Of a DNA stretch of 64,000 nt, positions 37,067 to 46,040 are shown piece after piece. The stretch lies in NCBI RefSeq assembly GCF_002003665.1, contig NZ_JATM01000005.1, positions 62,001 through 126,000 of the forward strand, in the 5' to 3' direction. The translations under genes were made by a program, and so were the position numbers. This stretch comes from Bombella intestini (GTDB lineage Bacteria > Pseudomonadota > Alphaproteobacteria > Acetobacterales > Acetobacteraceae). Under the pieces are notes generated by a model, which was not told the origin of the DNA, made no database searches, and was given only the letters and a program-made list of their open reading frames with translations. Every line of letters starts with the position of its first letter. Within the stretch, counting starts at the first letter, position 1.

Positions 37067-37950
37067 CCCAGCGCATGACACTTTATTCCCTTGAGATCGA
37101 ACCGGCACGGGTCACAGCCCTTTCCACGCAAGATGGTCACCCAGTATCCCATATCAACATCGGCTGGGGCACACCGGACGGCATATGGATCGACACAACA
37201 GAGGGCCGGGTTTACTGGACCAACATGGGTGCCGATGCCAATGCGGCCGATGGCAGCATCGAGACGGCTTTGCTAGATGGCAGCGATCATAAGGTCCTTG
37301 TTGCGAACGGATTGGTCGTCACCCCCAAGCAGCTGACCTCCACACCGGGAGGCGAACATCTTTACTGGTGCGACCGTGAGGGGATGCGCATCATGCGCTG
37401 TCGGCGTGATGGCTCCAACGTAGAAGTCCTCTTACAAACCGGCACCTATCCGGCAGACGTAAAGGATGCCACCCGCCATTGTGTCGGCATCGCTCTTGAT
37501 ACGCAGAATGGCCATCTCTACTGGTCCCAGAAAGGCCCTCCAAAAGCGGGGCGAGGCCGTATCTTCCGTATGCCGCTGGCCCTCCCCGCCGGTACGGACC
37601 CCGCCAATCGTAACGACATCGAATTGCTAGCCGACCGGCTGCCAGAACCCATCGACCTGCATGTTTCGCCTACTCTAGGCAAGCTCTGGTGGACAGACCG
37701 AGGGGCACCACCCGATGGCAATAGTCTTAATGTCGCCCGGATAGATGAACATGGCCTGCACGACCATCAGGTCATCCTACGGGAACTAAATGAGGCGATC
37801 GGTCTGGCTGTCGATGCTAGCGGAACACTAGCCTTTGTAAGCGACCTTGGCGGCTCCATTCGGGAGGTCATTCTTGAGAGCGGACAGGCCAGACTCATCA
37901 CAAAGCAGGCTTCTACGACAGGCCTCTGCCTAATCATTCAGGATAACTAA
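37063..37950 (+). CDS. YWTD-type beta-propeller protein (SMP-30/LDLR-B-like)
   Basis: A 295-residue protein without a signal peptide. It has repeated blade motifs RVYWTNMG, HLYWCDREG, HLYWSQKG and KLWWTDRG, spaced about 45-65 residues apart, as in six-bladed YWTD/LDLR class B and SMP-30-like propellers. SMP-30 relatives are lactonases, but the metal ligands cannot be assigned with confidence here. Its start overlaps the stop of the dehydrogenase gene (ATGA, 37063-37066), so the two are coupled. A dehydrogenase making a lactone and a lactonase opening it is one reading; it is inference. Confidence 0.75.
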   Translation: MTQRMTLYSLEIEPARVTALSTQDGHPVSHINIGWGTPDGIWIDTTEGRVYWTNMGADANAADGSIETALLDGSDHKVLVANGLVVTPKQLTSTPGGEHLYWCDREGMRIMRCRRDGSNVEVLLQTGTYPADVKDATRHCVGIALDTQNGHLYWSQKGPPKAGRGRIFRMPLALPAGTDPANRNDIELLADRLPEPIDLHVSPTLGKLWWTDRGAPPDGNSLNVARIDEHGLHDHQVILRELNEAIGLAVDASGTLAFVSDLGGSIREVILESGQARLITKQASTTGLCLIIQDN

Positions 37951-37972
37951 ATCTCCCTTTACGGAGGAAACC

Positions 37973-38009
37973 GATCGCCCGCTGGTAGAGCAAAACCAGC
38001 GAGGCGATC
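37973..38009 (+). terminator. Hairpin ending the dehydrogenase/propeller operon
   Basis: GATCGCC (37973-37979) and CGCTGGT (37980-37986) pair with ACCAGCG (37995-38001) and GCGATC (38004-38009), a long stem with a small internal bulge. The following TTCTAT is a weak T tract. Confidence 0.7.
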
Positions 38010-38083
38010 TTCTATAACCAGTATATATGCGCTAGCCTTTATATTCCTCTATCATTAACTGTTCATATGGTCATCTCTTTACC

Positions 38084-38111
38084 TTGACAGAACAGAGTGA
38101 CCCGCTAAAAA
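38084..38111 (+). promoter_or_regulatory. Predicted promoter of metQNI
   Basis: TTGACA (38084-38089), a perfect -35 consensus, is followed after 16 bases by TAAAAA (38106-38111) as -10. It lies about 150 bases before metQ, leaving a leader of about 140 bases. That leader contains GGCC-TTCTC-GGCC and a perfect TTCCAC-CCTC-GTGGAA (38194-38209) hairpin. It did not match the SAM riboswitch consensus sequences that I know. The stretch 38010-38083 shows nothing else. Confidence 0.55.
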
Positions 38112-38259
38112 CTCTTCCCACGCACGGCCTTCTCGGCCAGAGAGAGAGCATTTCGTCCAAACGGAATACAGTGGTGCGGCCCAGACGGTGCTTTTCCACC
38201 CTCGTGGAACTGTTTATGATACCGTACTTATCCACTCCTGAATGTTGAAAGGTACTATC

Positions 38260-39084
38260 ATGTCCCGGTCATCCTTCCTTTCCCGGCGCCATTTTCTTGG
38301 CCTTTCAACGGGGTTAGCTGGTGCCGCTGCCCTTGGCCTGCCAGGAATCGCCCATGCCGAAAACCGTACGCTGAAAATCGGTATCATGTCCGGTGAGGAT
38401 GAAGATATCTGGCGTCTCGTCAGCCAAAATGCTGCCCAGCGTGGCCTAACGTTAAAGATCGTCCCTTTCTCCGACTACAACACGCCCAATGAGGCTTTGT
38501 CCGAGCATGATGTGGACGCCAATGCCTTCCAGCACCGTCCTTTCCTTGATGCCCAGATAAAGGCTCATGGCTATAAGATCATCCCGGTTGGCGACACATA
38601 CTTCCAGCCGATCGGCCTGTATTCCCACAAATGGCATTCCGTTGCTGACATTCCGAAGAATGCCCGCATCGGCATCCCCAACGACCCCAGCAATGAGGGC
38701 CGTGCCCTGCATGTGCTGGAGACATTGGGGCTGATCCGCCTGCCTGCTGATTCCGGCCTCTTCCCCACAGCACTGGATGTCACCGAAAACCCCCGCAACA
38801 TCTCTATCGAAGAGCTGGATGCCGGTGTGGTTGGTCGCTCCCTGCCTGATCTGGATGCTGCTGTTGTTAATATGGACTGGGCACGCAAGGCTGGCATTTC
38901 CGAGCAAGAGCGCATTGGTGTCGAAGGGCTAAAGAACAACCCTTACGTCAACTTTATCTCTGTCAATGAGAGTGACGCCAACGCAGAATGGGTCAAGCCG
39001 CTGGTAGAAAGCTACCATCAGCCGAATGTTCATCAGCTCATTCTGGACATCTATCACGGCACAGTCACACCTGCGTGGCCATGA
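38260..39084 (+). CDS. metQ: Methionine-type ABC transporter substrate-binding protein with Tat-like signal
   Basis: A NlpA/MetQ-family binding protein, 274 residues, that delivers D/L-methionine or a related compound to MetNI. The N terminus reads SRRHFLGLSTGLAGAAALGLPGIAHA, a twin-arginine signal ending at an AxA site with no lipobox cysteine, so it should be free in the periplasm. Family text follows: DYNTPNEALSEHDVDANAFQHRPFLD, NDPSNEGRALHVLE and NPYVNFISV. ATG 38260 has AAAGG 8 bases upstream. Its stop overlaps metN (ATGA). Confidence 0.92.
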   Translation: MSRSSFLSRRHFLGLSTGLAGAAALGLPGIAHAENRTLKIGIMSGEDEDIWRLVSQNAAQRGLTLKIVPFSDYNTPNEALSEHDVDANAFQHRPFLDAQIKAHGYKIIPVGDTYFQPIGLYSHKWHSVADIPKNARIGIPNDPSNEGRALHVLETLGLIRLPADSGLFPTALDVTENPRNISIEELDAGVVGRSLPDLDAAVVNMDWARKAGISEQERIGVEGLKNNPYVNFISVNESDANAEWVKPLVESYHQPNVHQLILDIYHGTVTPAWP

Positions 39085-40118
39085 ACCCTATCCTCGACAT
39101 ACAGCACGTTACCCACAGTTTCGGCCAACATACGGCCCTACAGGATATTTCCTTCTCAGTGAAACAGGGGGAAGTCGTAGGGCTGATCGGTCGCTCCGGG
39201 GCAGGGAAATCCACCCTGCTCCGTTGCCTGTGTGCGTTGGAACGCCCTCAGCAAGGCCATATCCTGCTTGATGGCGTGGACCTCACCACCCAGCCAGAGC
39301 GTCAACTTGTCCGCATCCGCCGCCGGATTGGTCTGGTCTTCCAACATTTCAACCTGCTGACATCCCGCACCGTGGCAGGTAACATCGCCCTGCCCCTCCA
39401 GATCGCTGGATGCCCCCGTAAGGAGCAGGCCGCACGTATTGCGGAACTGCTGGACCTTGTCGGGCTGAAGGGTTTTGAGAAGAAATATCCCTCCCAGCTT
39501 TCTGGCGGGCAGAAGCAGCGTGTCGGCATCGCCCGGGCACTGGCTGCCAACCCAACGTTGCTTCTCTGCGACGAGGCCACATCTGCGCTGGACCCGGAAT
39601 CCACCAATTCCATTCTCAATCTGCTGGCTGACATCAACCGGAAGCTAGGATTAACCATCGTCCTCATTACGCATGAAATGGATGTAGTCCGCCGCTTTGC
39701 GCAGCGGATTTTGGTCCTTGACCATGGCCGCCTTGTTGAAGACGGTACCCTGCTGGACTTCCTCCGGGATGGTCAAAACAACCGGACTCTCCAGACCCTT
39801 CTGGCCGATATCCGCCCTTCCCTACCCACCTTCCTTACTGGAACACTGGCTGACACCCCGCAGCAAGGCCCCCATAAGACCATCATTCGGTTAGTCCTGA
39901 GCGGTGACAGTGCCAGCGAACCACTCTTCAGCGAACTATCCGCACAATTTGGCGTGCAGGCGGCTCTACTTCAGGGTGGTGTGACGACTGTTGGCGAACA
40001 TCTGAGTGGCGACATGATCCTCAGTCTGGAAGGGGATAGAACGGAACAGGCCCTGAGCCATCTGAAAATGGCAGCGCAGAACATGGAGATTCTGGGATAT
40101 GTCCCCTCTCATTCTTAA
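39081..40118 (+). CDS. metN: Methionine ABC transporter ATP-binding protein
   Basis: The 345-residue ATPase of the MetNIQ importer. Walker A is GRSGAGKSTLLR, the signature is LSGGQKQRVGIARAL, and Walker B is LLLCDEATSALDP, followed by the switch His in ITHEMD. The C-terminal part (about 265-340) is the NIL/ACT-like domain through which methionine inhibits transport in the E. coli protein. The start at 39081 overlaps the metQ stop; the longer frame from 38988 would lie inside metQ. It overlaps metI by 20 bases. Confidence 0.95.
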   Translation: MNPILDIQHVTHSFGQHTALQDISFSVKQGEVVGLIGRSGAGKSTLLRCLCALERPQQGHILLDGVDLTTQPERQLVRIRRRIGLVFQHFNLLTSRTVAGNIALPLQIAGCPRKEQAARIAELLDLVGLKGFEKKYPSQLSGGQKQRVGIARALAANPTLLLCDEATSALDPESTNSILNLLADINRKLGLTIVLITHEMDVVRRFAQRILVLDHGRLVEDGTLLDFLRDGQNNRTLQTLLADIRPSLPTFLTGTLADTPQQGPHKTIIRLVLSGDSASEPLFSELSAQFGVQAALLQGGVTTVGEHLSGDMILSLEGDRTEQALSHLKMAAQNMEILGYVPSHS

Positions 40119-40749
40119 GCTGATTCTCCATTCCACATGGCAGACGCTGGAAATGGTCGTGGCCTCCACGGCCCTTTCTGTCATCCTCGGGCTGCCTCTG
40201 GCCCTGTTTATGATCGCCACTGGCCCACAAGGGCTTTACCGCCTGCCTTTTGCGGCCCGGCTTATGGGTATGGTGGTAGATGCCGTCCGGGCTGTGCCCT
40301 TCATCATCCTGCTGGTGCTGCTCATCCCCGTTACACGTTTTATTGCGGGGACATCACTGGGAACAGAAGCCGCCATCGTACCGCTTTCCATTGCTGGGAT
40401 CCCCTATTTTGCCCGCATTGCGGAAATGGCGTTGCGTGAGGTGGATTCTGGCCTTGTGGATGCTGTTCGGGCCATGGGTGGTACACGCATGACCATCATT
40501 CGCTCGGTTCTGATTGCCGAAGCCCTGCCGGGGCTGGTCACCGGTGTGACAGTCACACTCATCACTATGGTGGGGGCCTCAGCTATGGCGGGCGTCATTG
40601 GTGCTGGCGGGCTGGGTGATTTGGCTATCCGCTACGGCTATCAGCGTTTCAACACAACCGTTATGTTTGGGGTTGTGGTGGTCCTCATCATCATGGTTAG
40701 CCTGATGCAGGTCCTTGGCAACAGTCTGGCCCGCTGGCTGAAGCACTGA
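40099..40749 (+). CDS. metI: Methionine ABC transporter permease
   Basis: A 216-residue inner-membrane permease with five or six hydrophobic segments. The coupling-helix loop that contacts MetN is EMALREVDSGLVDAVRAMGG, and GVIGAGGLGDLAIRYGYQRF is typical of MetI. It is the last gene of metQNI, ending at a terminator shared with a convergent gene for a methionine/cysteine PLP enzyme. Confidence 0.95.
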   Translation: MSPLILKLILHSTWQTLEMVVASTALSVILGLPLALFMIATGPQGLYRLPFAARLMGMVVDAVRAVPFIILLVLLIPVTRFIAGTSLGTEAAIVPLSIAGIPYFARIAEMALREVDSGLVDAVRAMGGTRMTIIRSVLIAEALPGLVTGVTVTLITMVGASAMAGVIGAGGLGDLAIRYGYQRFNTTVMFGVVVVLIIMVSLMQVLGNSLARWLKH

Positions 40750-40771
40750 AGCTCCCAACCTATTACACATC

Positions 40772-40807
40772 AAAAAAGCCCGTCTCCTAAACAGGGGACG
40801 GGCTTTT
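40772..40807. terminator. Bidirectional terminator between metI and the PLP lyase
   Basis: GCCCGTCTCC pairs with GGGGACGGGC with one G-T pair, flanked by six A on the left and TTTT on the right. It serves metI on plus and the convergent gene on minus. Confidence 0.92.
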
Positions 40808-40830
40808 CTATTAACTCAGGCCATCCTGTA

Positions 40831-42114
40831 TTAGGCGGCGTCCAGAGCCTGTTTTACATCCACCAAAAGGTCTTCAATGTGCTCCACACCGATAGAAAGG
40901 CGCACAGTGGAGGACGTGACACCAAAACGTTCCCGCACCTCTTTCGGCACACCAGAATGGGTCATCGTAGCTGGATGACTGGCCAGAGACTCCGTACCAC
41001 CCAGACTGACAGCCAGTTTCATGATCTTCAGTGCATTGAGGAAACGGAAAGCGGCTGGCTCACCTCCTTCAATATCAAAGGAGAAAGTCGAACCGGCACC
41101 GCTGCACTGGCGTGCATAAACTTTTCCTTCAGCTGAATCAGCCTGATAGAAAGGAGGGAAATGCACCTTGTTGACTTTGGCATGGTCACGCAGCAGCTCT
41201 GCCACACGCTGCGCATTGAGCGTAGCCCGTTCCATACGCAGTCCCAACGTCTCTAAAGAACGCCCCAGCATCCAGCAGCTATGCGGATCCAGATGGGTGC
41301 CAATAGCCCCACGAAGCTGACGCACCGGGCGGGTCATCGCTTCGCTACCCAGCACAGCCCCGGCCACAAGGTCGGAATGACCACCAACATATTTGGTCAG
41401 GGAGTACAGGGAGAGATCAGCCCCATGTTTCAACGGGTGCTGATAGAGCGGACCAAGCAGCGTATTATCACAGACGATGACAGGGCGGCTGCTCTGCTTC
41501 GCCTCAATTTCCTCAGCAATGCGGCGTACCAGCGTTAGATCCACAAGCCCATTAGTCGGGTTGGCTGGGGTCTCAATCAGGATAAGAGCGACACGGCCTT
41601 CCGCAAGGGCCTGTTCTGCGGCCTCACGCATGGTGGCCTCATCCACACCACAGTTTCCCAACCCTACGGACTTAATACCCAAAGACGCCATCGTCTTGGT
41701 CAAAAGTGTTTCCGTGCCACCATAAAGTGGCTGGGAATGGAGGATCACATCACCGGGGCGGGCATAGGCCAGCAACGTAGTCGCAATGGCAGACATGCCA
41801 GAAGAAAACAGCACGCCACGCTCTGCTTCTTCGTAAACGGCCAGACGGTCTTCTACAATTTCACTATTGGGATGGTTAAAGCGGGAATAAACAAGCCCCT
41901 GCCCTTTGCCCTCAGGCGGCTCTTTCCGACCAGAAACATAATCGAAGAAATCCCGTCCATCTTCCGCTGTTGGAAAAACGAAGGTTGATGTCAGGAACAC
42001 GGGTGGCTTAACCGCTCCCTCCGAAAGGGCTGGGTCGTAGCCGTAATTGAGCATCTGTGTCTCGGGGTGCAGTTTATGACTGCCGATATGGGTCTTTTTG
42101 TGATCTGACACCAT
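40831..42114 (-). CDS. Cys/Met-metabolism PLP enzyme (cystathionine gamma-synthase/methionine gamma-lyase group)
   Basis: A 427-residue fold-type I PLP enzyme. It has [17 protein letters not shown], the phosphate-binding [13 protein letters not shown], the stacking Tyr in [24 protein letters not shown], the PLP lysine in [17 protein letters not shown], and [16 protein letters not shown] near the end. The family interconverts homocysteine, cystathionine and methionine. Which reaction applies cannot be told from these motifs. An insert [13 protein letters not shown] near residue 60 is typical of one subgroup. AAGGAAAA precedes the ATG. Its position beside metQNI fits sulfur amino acid metabolism. 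The 212-base leader (42115-42326) shows some inverted repeats but no recognisable riboswitch. Confidence 0.88.
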   Translation of the reverse strand: MVSDHKKTHIGSHKLHPETQMLNYGYDPALSEGAVKPPVFLTSTFVFPTAEDGRDFFDYVSGRKEPPEGKGQGLVYSRFNHPNSEIVEDRLAVYEEAERGVLFSSGMSAIATTLLAYARPGDVILHSQPLYGGTETLLTKTMASLGIKSVGLGNCGVDEATMREAAEQALAEGRVALILIETPANPTNGLVDLTLVRRIAEEIEAKQSSRPVIVCDNTLLGPLYQHPLKHGADLSLYSLTKYVGGHSDLVAGAVLGSEAMTRPVRQLRGAIGTHLDPHSCWMLGRSLETLGLRMERATLNAQRVAELLRDHAKVNKVHFPPFYQADSAEGKVYARQCSGAGSTFSFDIEGGEPAAFRFLNALKIMKLAVSLGGTESLASHPATMTHSGVPKEVRERFGVTSSTVRLSIGVEHIEDLLVDVKQALDAA

Positions 42115-42326
42115 TGGAAATTTTCCTTCAGAAGGTACCTAGCCTGTATGTGATCCATCTACCCAGCCTCATAGCTGCCAGATGGTGCCCACTCCAGCAC
42201 TACGGCAGCCAGTCTGGAAAGCAAGATTAGGATATGTTGTTTCCCTTATATCCTTCCTAGCTTCGTTGTTTGATACCACATCCCCCAAAACGGATAAAGA
42301 AATATGAAACCGCCCTCTGCCGCCAT

Positions 42327-42357
42327 AAAAAAACACCCCCATCTCACGACAGGGGTG
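42327..42357 (-). terminator. Intrinsic terminator of the cytochrome b561 gene
   Basis: On the minus strand CACCCC pairs with GGGGTG (42352-42357 with 42334-42339), followed by seven T. It lies about 35 bases past the cytochrome stop. Confidence 0.88.
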
Positions 42358-42391
42358 CGTATTAATCAGCCTACCAGAAATCTGAACAGCC

Positions 42392-42976
42392 TTACCGCCC
42401 AGCACCGTGCCGCGGCAAAATACGGTCCACAATCTGATCCTTCTTAATGAAACGATGATACAGAGCGGCCAGTACATGCAGGGCGATAAAGCCCCCAAAA
42501 ACCCAAGCGAGCCAATTATGGATATCCGGCATGACTTCAGCCAAGGTTCCGCTATCCATCACACTTTGCGGCAGAGGGATCAGCGGCCATGACACCAAAC
42601 CGAACAACACAATCGGCATAGCCATGGAGGAGACCATCAACCAGCCTGTTGCTGGCAGGAAAATCTGAAAGAGATAAAGAATCCCCTCCATCCCACCAAT
42701 TGCCATGCGCTGAGCTGGCAACATATCCTTCGGCAACGCCGGGGCCTTATGCGTCAAACGCCATATGACACGCACCACGATCAGCAGCATGGTCACAATG
42801 CCGACAGACTTGTGGAGCTGATGCAGAGGCATCGGGTCGTTGACGGGGATGTGGTCCATGTACAAGCCAAGACCGATCATAAAGAGAACCAACAGGGCAA
42901 TCACCCAATGCAGGAAGATAGTCACCGCATCGTAACGTGCTGGCTGGCCAGCCCCTATTTCCACTTGCTCTGACAC
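42392..42976 (-). CDS. Cytochrome b561-family membrane protein
   Basis: A 194-residue di-haem b membrane protein with four hydrophobic helices. Haem-ligand histidines are likely in TIFLHWVIALLV, MPLHQLHKSVG, DIHNWLAWVFGGFIALHVLAALYHRF. It passes electrons from the quinone pool toward periplasmic acceptors or superoxide. The start is a GTG at 42976 with GGAGG 6 bases upstream. The frame is open to ATG 43039, but that extension would run across the terminator at 43002-43048. It lies downstream of pseudoazurin and KatG on the same strand. Confidence 0.9.
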   Translation of the reverse strand: MSEQVEIGAGQPARYDAVTIFLHWVIALLVLFMIGLGLYMDHIPVNDPMPLHQLHKSVGIVTMLLIVVRVIWRLTHKAPALPKDMLPAQRMAIGGMEGILYLFQIFLPATGWLMVSSMAMPIVLFGLVSWPLIPLPQSVMDSGTLAEVMPDIHNWLAWVFGGFIALHVLAALYHRFIKKDQIVDRILPRHGAGR

Positions 42977-43001
42977 GCATTGCCTCCATAGATCATGGAA
43001 T

Positions 43002-43048
43002 AAAAAAATCGGCCCCTCTGCCTCCACGAAACGGAACAAAGGGGCCGA
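43002..43048 (-). terminator. Intrinsic terminator of the pseudoazurin gene
   Basis: On the minus strand TCGGCCCCT (43048-43040) pairs with AGGGGCCGA (43017-43009), a perfect 9-base stem with a 22-base loop, followed by seven T. It ends 26 bases before the cytochrome b561 GTG. Confidence 0.85.
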
Positions 43049-43089
43049 CCCGACAATAAGCAGTCTCCGGCCTTCAGGCCAGACCTCTC

Positions 43090-43533
43090 TTACTTGCCCT
43101 TCTTGCTGTCCACATCCTGGAACAGCTCATCGAAACGCTGCTTAGCCTTCCCATAAAACGTAACTTTACGAGCTTGGGCTTCATTATTCGCATTATCGAC
43201 CACAATCAGGCCAACCATACCCATGGAAACATGCGGCAGGCACTTGTACCCATACAGGCCCGATTTGGTAAACTGGACAGTCTTTTCCTGACTGAAAGGA
43301 ACATTGATGGGCTCGGCCCCATCAGGTGTCATGCCCGGAATGGACTGGACATTGTGGCCCTTGTCCGTTGGCACGAAATGCACGCTGTCGCCAGAATGAA
43401 TATAAACGACAGCCGGCTCGAAAGAGTAACGGTGTGTGCCATGGTTCAGCATCTGCACATCAACCGTGGCCGCCGTGGCGGACAGGGCTGTTGCCATAAA
43501 CAGGGCGAAAGCACCACCAGCAAATTTCAACAT
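43090..43533 (-). CDS. Pseudoazurin-type blue copper protein
   Basis: A 147-residue periplasmic electron carrier. The signal peptide ends at about residue 22 (ALSATAA). Type 1 copper ligands His60, Cys98, His101 and Met106 have the 38-3-5 spacing of pseudoazurins (KGHNVQS and YKCLPHVSMGM). A 20-residue basic/acidic C-terminal helix follows the fold. GGAGG lies 5 bases before ATG 43533. Known pseudoazurins feed denitrification enzymes or peroxidases. No nitrite reductase is in the window, while KatG with its own signal peptide lies just upstream. Confidence 0.92.
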   Translation of the reverse strand: MLKFAGGAFALFMATALSATAATVDVQMLNHGTHRYSFEPAVVYIHSGDSVHFVPTDKGHNVQSIPGMTPDGAEPINVPFSQEKTVQFTKSGLYGYKCLPHVSMGMVGLIVVDNANNEAQARKVTFYGKAKQRFDELFQDVDSKKGK

Positions 43534-43556
43534 ACTATCCTCCACTTCTTAACAAA

Positions 43557-43579
43557 CCGCCGGGGACGAACCCCGGCGG
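43557..43579 (-). terminator. Hairpin between katG and pseudoazurin genes
   Basis: CCGCCGGGG (43557-43565) pairs with CCCCGGCGG (43571-43579), a perfect 9-base stem, followed on the minus strand by TTTGTT. It is likely a partial terminator lowering pseudoazurin transcription from the katG promoter. Confidence 0.65.
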
Positions 43580-43618
43580 AATGCGTTCCGATTCTTCTTT
43601 TATTAGAAGAAACAGATC

Positions 43619-45859
43619 TTAGCGCTGCAGGTCAAAGCGGTCGAGGTTCATCACCTTCGTCCAAGCCTTCACGAAGTCGTTGTAGAACTTCGCCTTACCG
43701 TCGTTGGAGGCATAAACCTCAGCAACGGCACGCAGCTCAGGGTTAGCACCGAAGACCAGATCCACGTCTGTAGCTGTCCACTGCTTCTGGCCGGAGGCAC
43801 GGTCAAAGCCCTCATAGAGGTCTTCCTGACCAGCAGCCTTCTCCCAGCGTGTGTCCATTGTCAGCACGTTGGTGAAGAAGTCCGTGCTCAGAACACCCGG
43901 GTTCTTCGTCAGCACACCATTAGCGGAGTGACCCGTGTTGATGTCCAGAGTACGCAGACCACCCAGCAGGACTGTCATCTCAGGGATGGTCAGACCCAGT
44001 GTATCAGCCTTGTCCACCAGAGCGTTCAGAGGCGGTGTGTTGTCCGCATCTGCACGATAGTAGTTACGGAAGGCATCAGCTGTCGGCTCCAGCAGGTTGA
44101 AGGAGTTGACGTCTGTCTGGTCCTGTGTGGCATCGCCACGGCCCGGAGCAAACGGCACCTGAATCTTCACACCAGCCTTCTTGGCAGCATCTTCGATACC
44201 GACGCTACCGCCGAGAACGATGATATCAGCCAGAGCAACCTTGCGGGCGCTGTGAGCGTTGAAGCTGTCACGAACCTTCTCGAGCTTCGGCAGGATTGTC
44301 TTCAGCTCTTCCGGATCGTTCACGGCCCAGCCGTTCTGCGGCATCAGAGCCAGACGGCCACCGTTAGCACCACCACGGTGGTCGGTCACACGATGGGAAG
44401 AAGCAGCAGCCCATGCCGTCTTGATCAGCTCACGATCGGACAGACCGGTTGCAGCGATCAGCTTACGCAGCTCACGAACGTCAGCCTGGTTGATCGGCTT
44501 AGCCGGCATGTTGATCGGATCCTGCCACACGAATGTTTCCTTCGGAACTTCGCTACCGAAGTAACGGCTCTTCGGACCCATGTCGCGGACAACCAGCTTG
44601 AACCATGCACGAGCGAAGGCATCAGCGAACTCGTTCGGATGCTCGGCCCAACGGGCAAGGATCTTGTGGTAGACCGGATCATTCTTCAGAGCGATGTCCG
44701 TGGTGAACATCATGATCGGACGCATCTTGGACGGATCATTCGGGTTGGCCGGATCCGGCGCAATCTTGTCATCCGTCTTGGTGTGCCACTGATGAGCACC
44801 GGTCGGGCTTGTGCCCAGCACCCAGTCATTGTTCAGCAGGTTGTCAATGTACTGTGTGGTGAAGTGGATCGGATCGGCAGACCAGGAGCCTTCCAGACCA
44901 CTGGTGGAGGCATCGTCAGCTGTCTGCTTGCCCTTGATGCAGTGATCAACCCAGCCCAGACCCTGATGCTCGACACCGTTAGCAACCGGCGGGCCGCTCA
45001 GGCAGGAGTTCGGATGAGCACCGTGAGCCTTACCGAAGGTATGACCACCAGCGATCAGAGCCACAGTCTCTTCGTCATTCATAGCCATACGGCCGAATGC
45101 CAGACGGATCATCTGGGCAGACTTGGCAGGATCAGGATCGCCGTTCGGGCCTTCCGGGTTCACATAGATCAGACCCATGTGTGTAGCAGCCAGCGGGTGC
45201 TTCAGAGTACCATTCTGACCGACCTGGAAGGAGCTCTTGTTCGGGAAGAACGTGGTGCCCGGACCCCAGTAGATCAGCTCGGACTGCCAGTCATCCGGAC
45301 GACCACCGACGAAGCCGAGCGTCTTGAAGCCCATCTGGTTCAGCGCAACGTCACCCGTCAGAACGATAAGGTCACCCCAGGAGAGCTTCTCACCGTACTT
45401 CTTCTTGACGGGCCACAGAAGACGCTTAGCCTTATCGAGGCTGGCGTTATCCGGCCAGTCATTCAGCTGAGCGAAACGCTGCTGAGCACCTTCTTCACCA
45501 CCACGGCCGTCGATGGCACGGTACGTACCAGCATTGTGCCAAGCCATACGGATGAAGAACGGACCATAGTTGCCGTAGTCAGCCGGCCACCAAGGCTGAG
45601 AGGTCAGCATGACCTTCTCAATGTCCTTGCGGACTTCCTGCAGGTTCAGCTGCTCGAACTTCTTGTGATAGTTCGTGTAATAATCTGCACCGTACGGATC
45701 AGACTCTGCATCGTGAGCACGCAGCTTGGCCAGATTCATGCCCTTCGGCCAGTAATACTGGTTCGGGCTCGGAACATCGGCAGCCATAGCTGCAGAGGCG
45801 AAAGATGTCAGGGTCGTGCTGGCAATCAGCAGAGCTGCCCCGAAATTCTTCAATTTCAT
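43619..45859 (-). CDS. katG: Catalase-peroxidase with signal peptide (periplasmic KatG)
   Basis: A 746-residue haem enzyme that removes hydrogen peroxide by catalase and peroxidase reactions. The distal triad Arg104, Trp107 and His108 lies in [11 protein letters not shown]. The proximal haem His is in [11 protein letters not shown]. The Tyr of the Met-Tyr-Trp adduct is in [15 protein letters not shown], and its Met in [10 protein letters not shown]. An N-terminal signal peptide ([20 protein letters not shown], cleaved after AMA at about 26) directs it to the periplasm, as in the KatP group. ATG 45859 is chosen because it gives a clean signal peptide and has AGGGA 11 bases upstream. The upstream region holds nested inverted repeats. 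Confidence 0.95.
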   Translation of the reverse strand: MKLKNFGAALLIASTTLTSFASAAMAADVPSPNQYYWPKGMNLAKLRAHDAESDPYGADYYTNYHKKFEQLNLQEVRKDIEKVMLTSQPWWPADYGNYGPFFIRMAWHNAGTYRAIDGRGGEEGAQQRFAQLNDWPDNASLDKAKRLLWPVKKKYGEKLSWGDLIVLTGDVALNQMGFKTLGFVGGRPDDWQSELIYWGPGTTFFPNKSSFQVGQNGTLKHPLAATHMGLIYVNPEGPNGDPDPAKSAQMIRLAFGRMAMNDEETVALIAGGHTFGKAHGAHPNSCLSGPPVANGVEHQGLGWVDHCIKGKQTADDASTSGLEGSWSADPIHFTTQYIDNLLNNDWVLGTSPTGAHQWHTKTDDKIAPDPANPNDPSKMRPIMMFTTDIALKNDPVYHKILARWAEHPNEFADAFARAWFKLVVRDMGPKSRYFGSEVPKETFVWQDPINMPAKPINQADVRELRKLIAATGLSDRELIKTAWAAASSHRVTDHRGGANGGRLALMPQNGWAVNDPEELKTILPKLEKVRDSFNAHSARKVALADIIVLGGSVGIEDAAKKAGVKIQVPFAPGRGDATQDQTDVNSFNLLEPTADAFRNYYRADADNTPPLNALVDKADTLGLTIPEMTVLLGGLRTLDINTGHSANGVLTKNPGVLSTDFFTNVLTMDTRWEKAAGQEDLYEGFDRASGQKQWTATDVDLVFGANPELRAVAEVYASNDGKAKFYNDFVKAWTKVMNLDRFDLQR

Positions 45860-45992
45860 CCTGATCAGTTCCCTATTCATGGATAAGATCTCGACAGATT
45901 GCATAGCAACAACGAGCCAAGCACGATCTGATCAGAACCGTACCCCACGCCACTACTATACATCGCAGGATTTATATTATCGGTGGGGGATG

Positions 45993-46040
45993 AAACAAGT
46001 AAATCGTTATTTTTAATAACTCTTATAGGTCAACTTGTTT
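45993..46040. promoter_or_regulatory. Nested inverted repeats upstream of katG
   Basis: The inner palindrome GTTATT-TTT-AATAAC (46006-46020) is enclosed by AAACAAGT (45993-46000) and ACTTGTTT (46033-46040), a second 8-base inverted repeat. They lie 134-181 bases upstream of the katG ATG. They are candidate operators or a cruciform-like hairpin. They do not fit an OxyR consensus clearly. Confidence 0.45.

Noticed and set aside
38112-38259. SAM-II or SAM-V riboswitch before metQ
   Set aside because: The conserved core bases of these classes were not found, so only an unclassified leader is reported.
42115-42326. Riboswitch before the Cys/Met PLP enzyme
   Set aside because: Some inverted repeats are present but no known SAM or SAH consensus. 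The evidence is too weak to list as a feature.
42977-43039. N-terminal extension of the cytochrome b561 frame
   Set aside because: It runs through an intrinsic terminator, while a GTG with GGAGG 6 bases upstream lies at 42976.
43928-45886. Open frame of 652 codons on the plus strand opposite katG
   Set aside because: It is the complement of a strongly codon-biased real gene whose product matches KatG throughout. The plus-strand translation has no recognisable family and no ribosome binding site.
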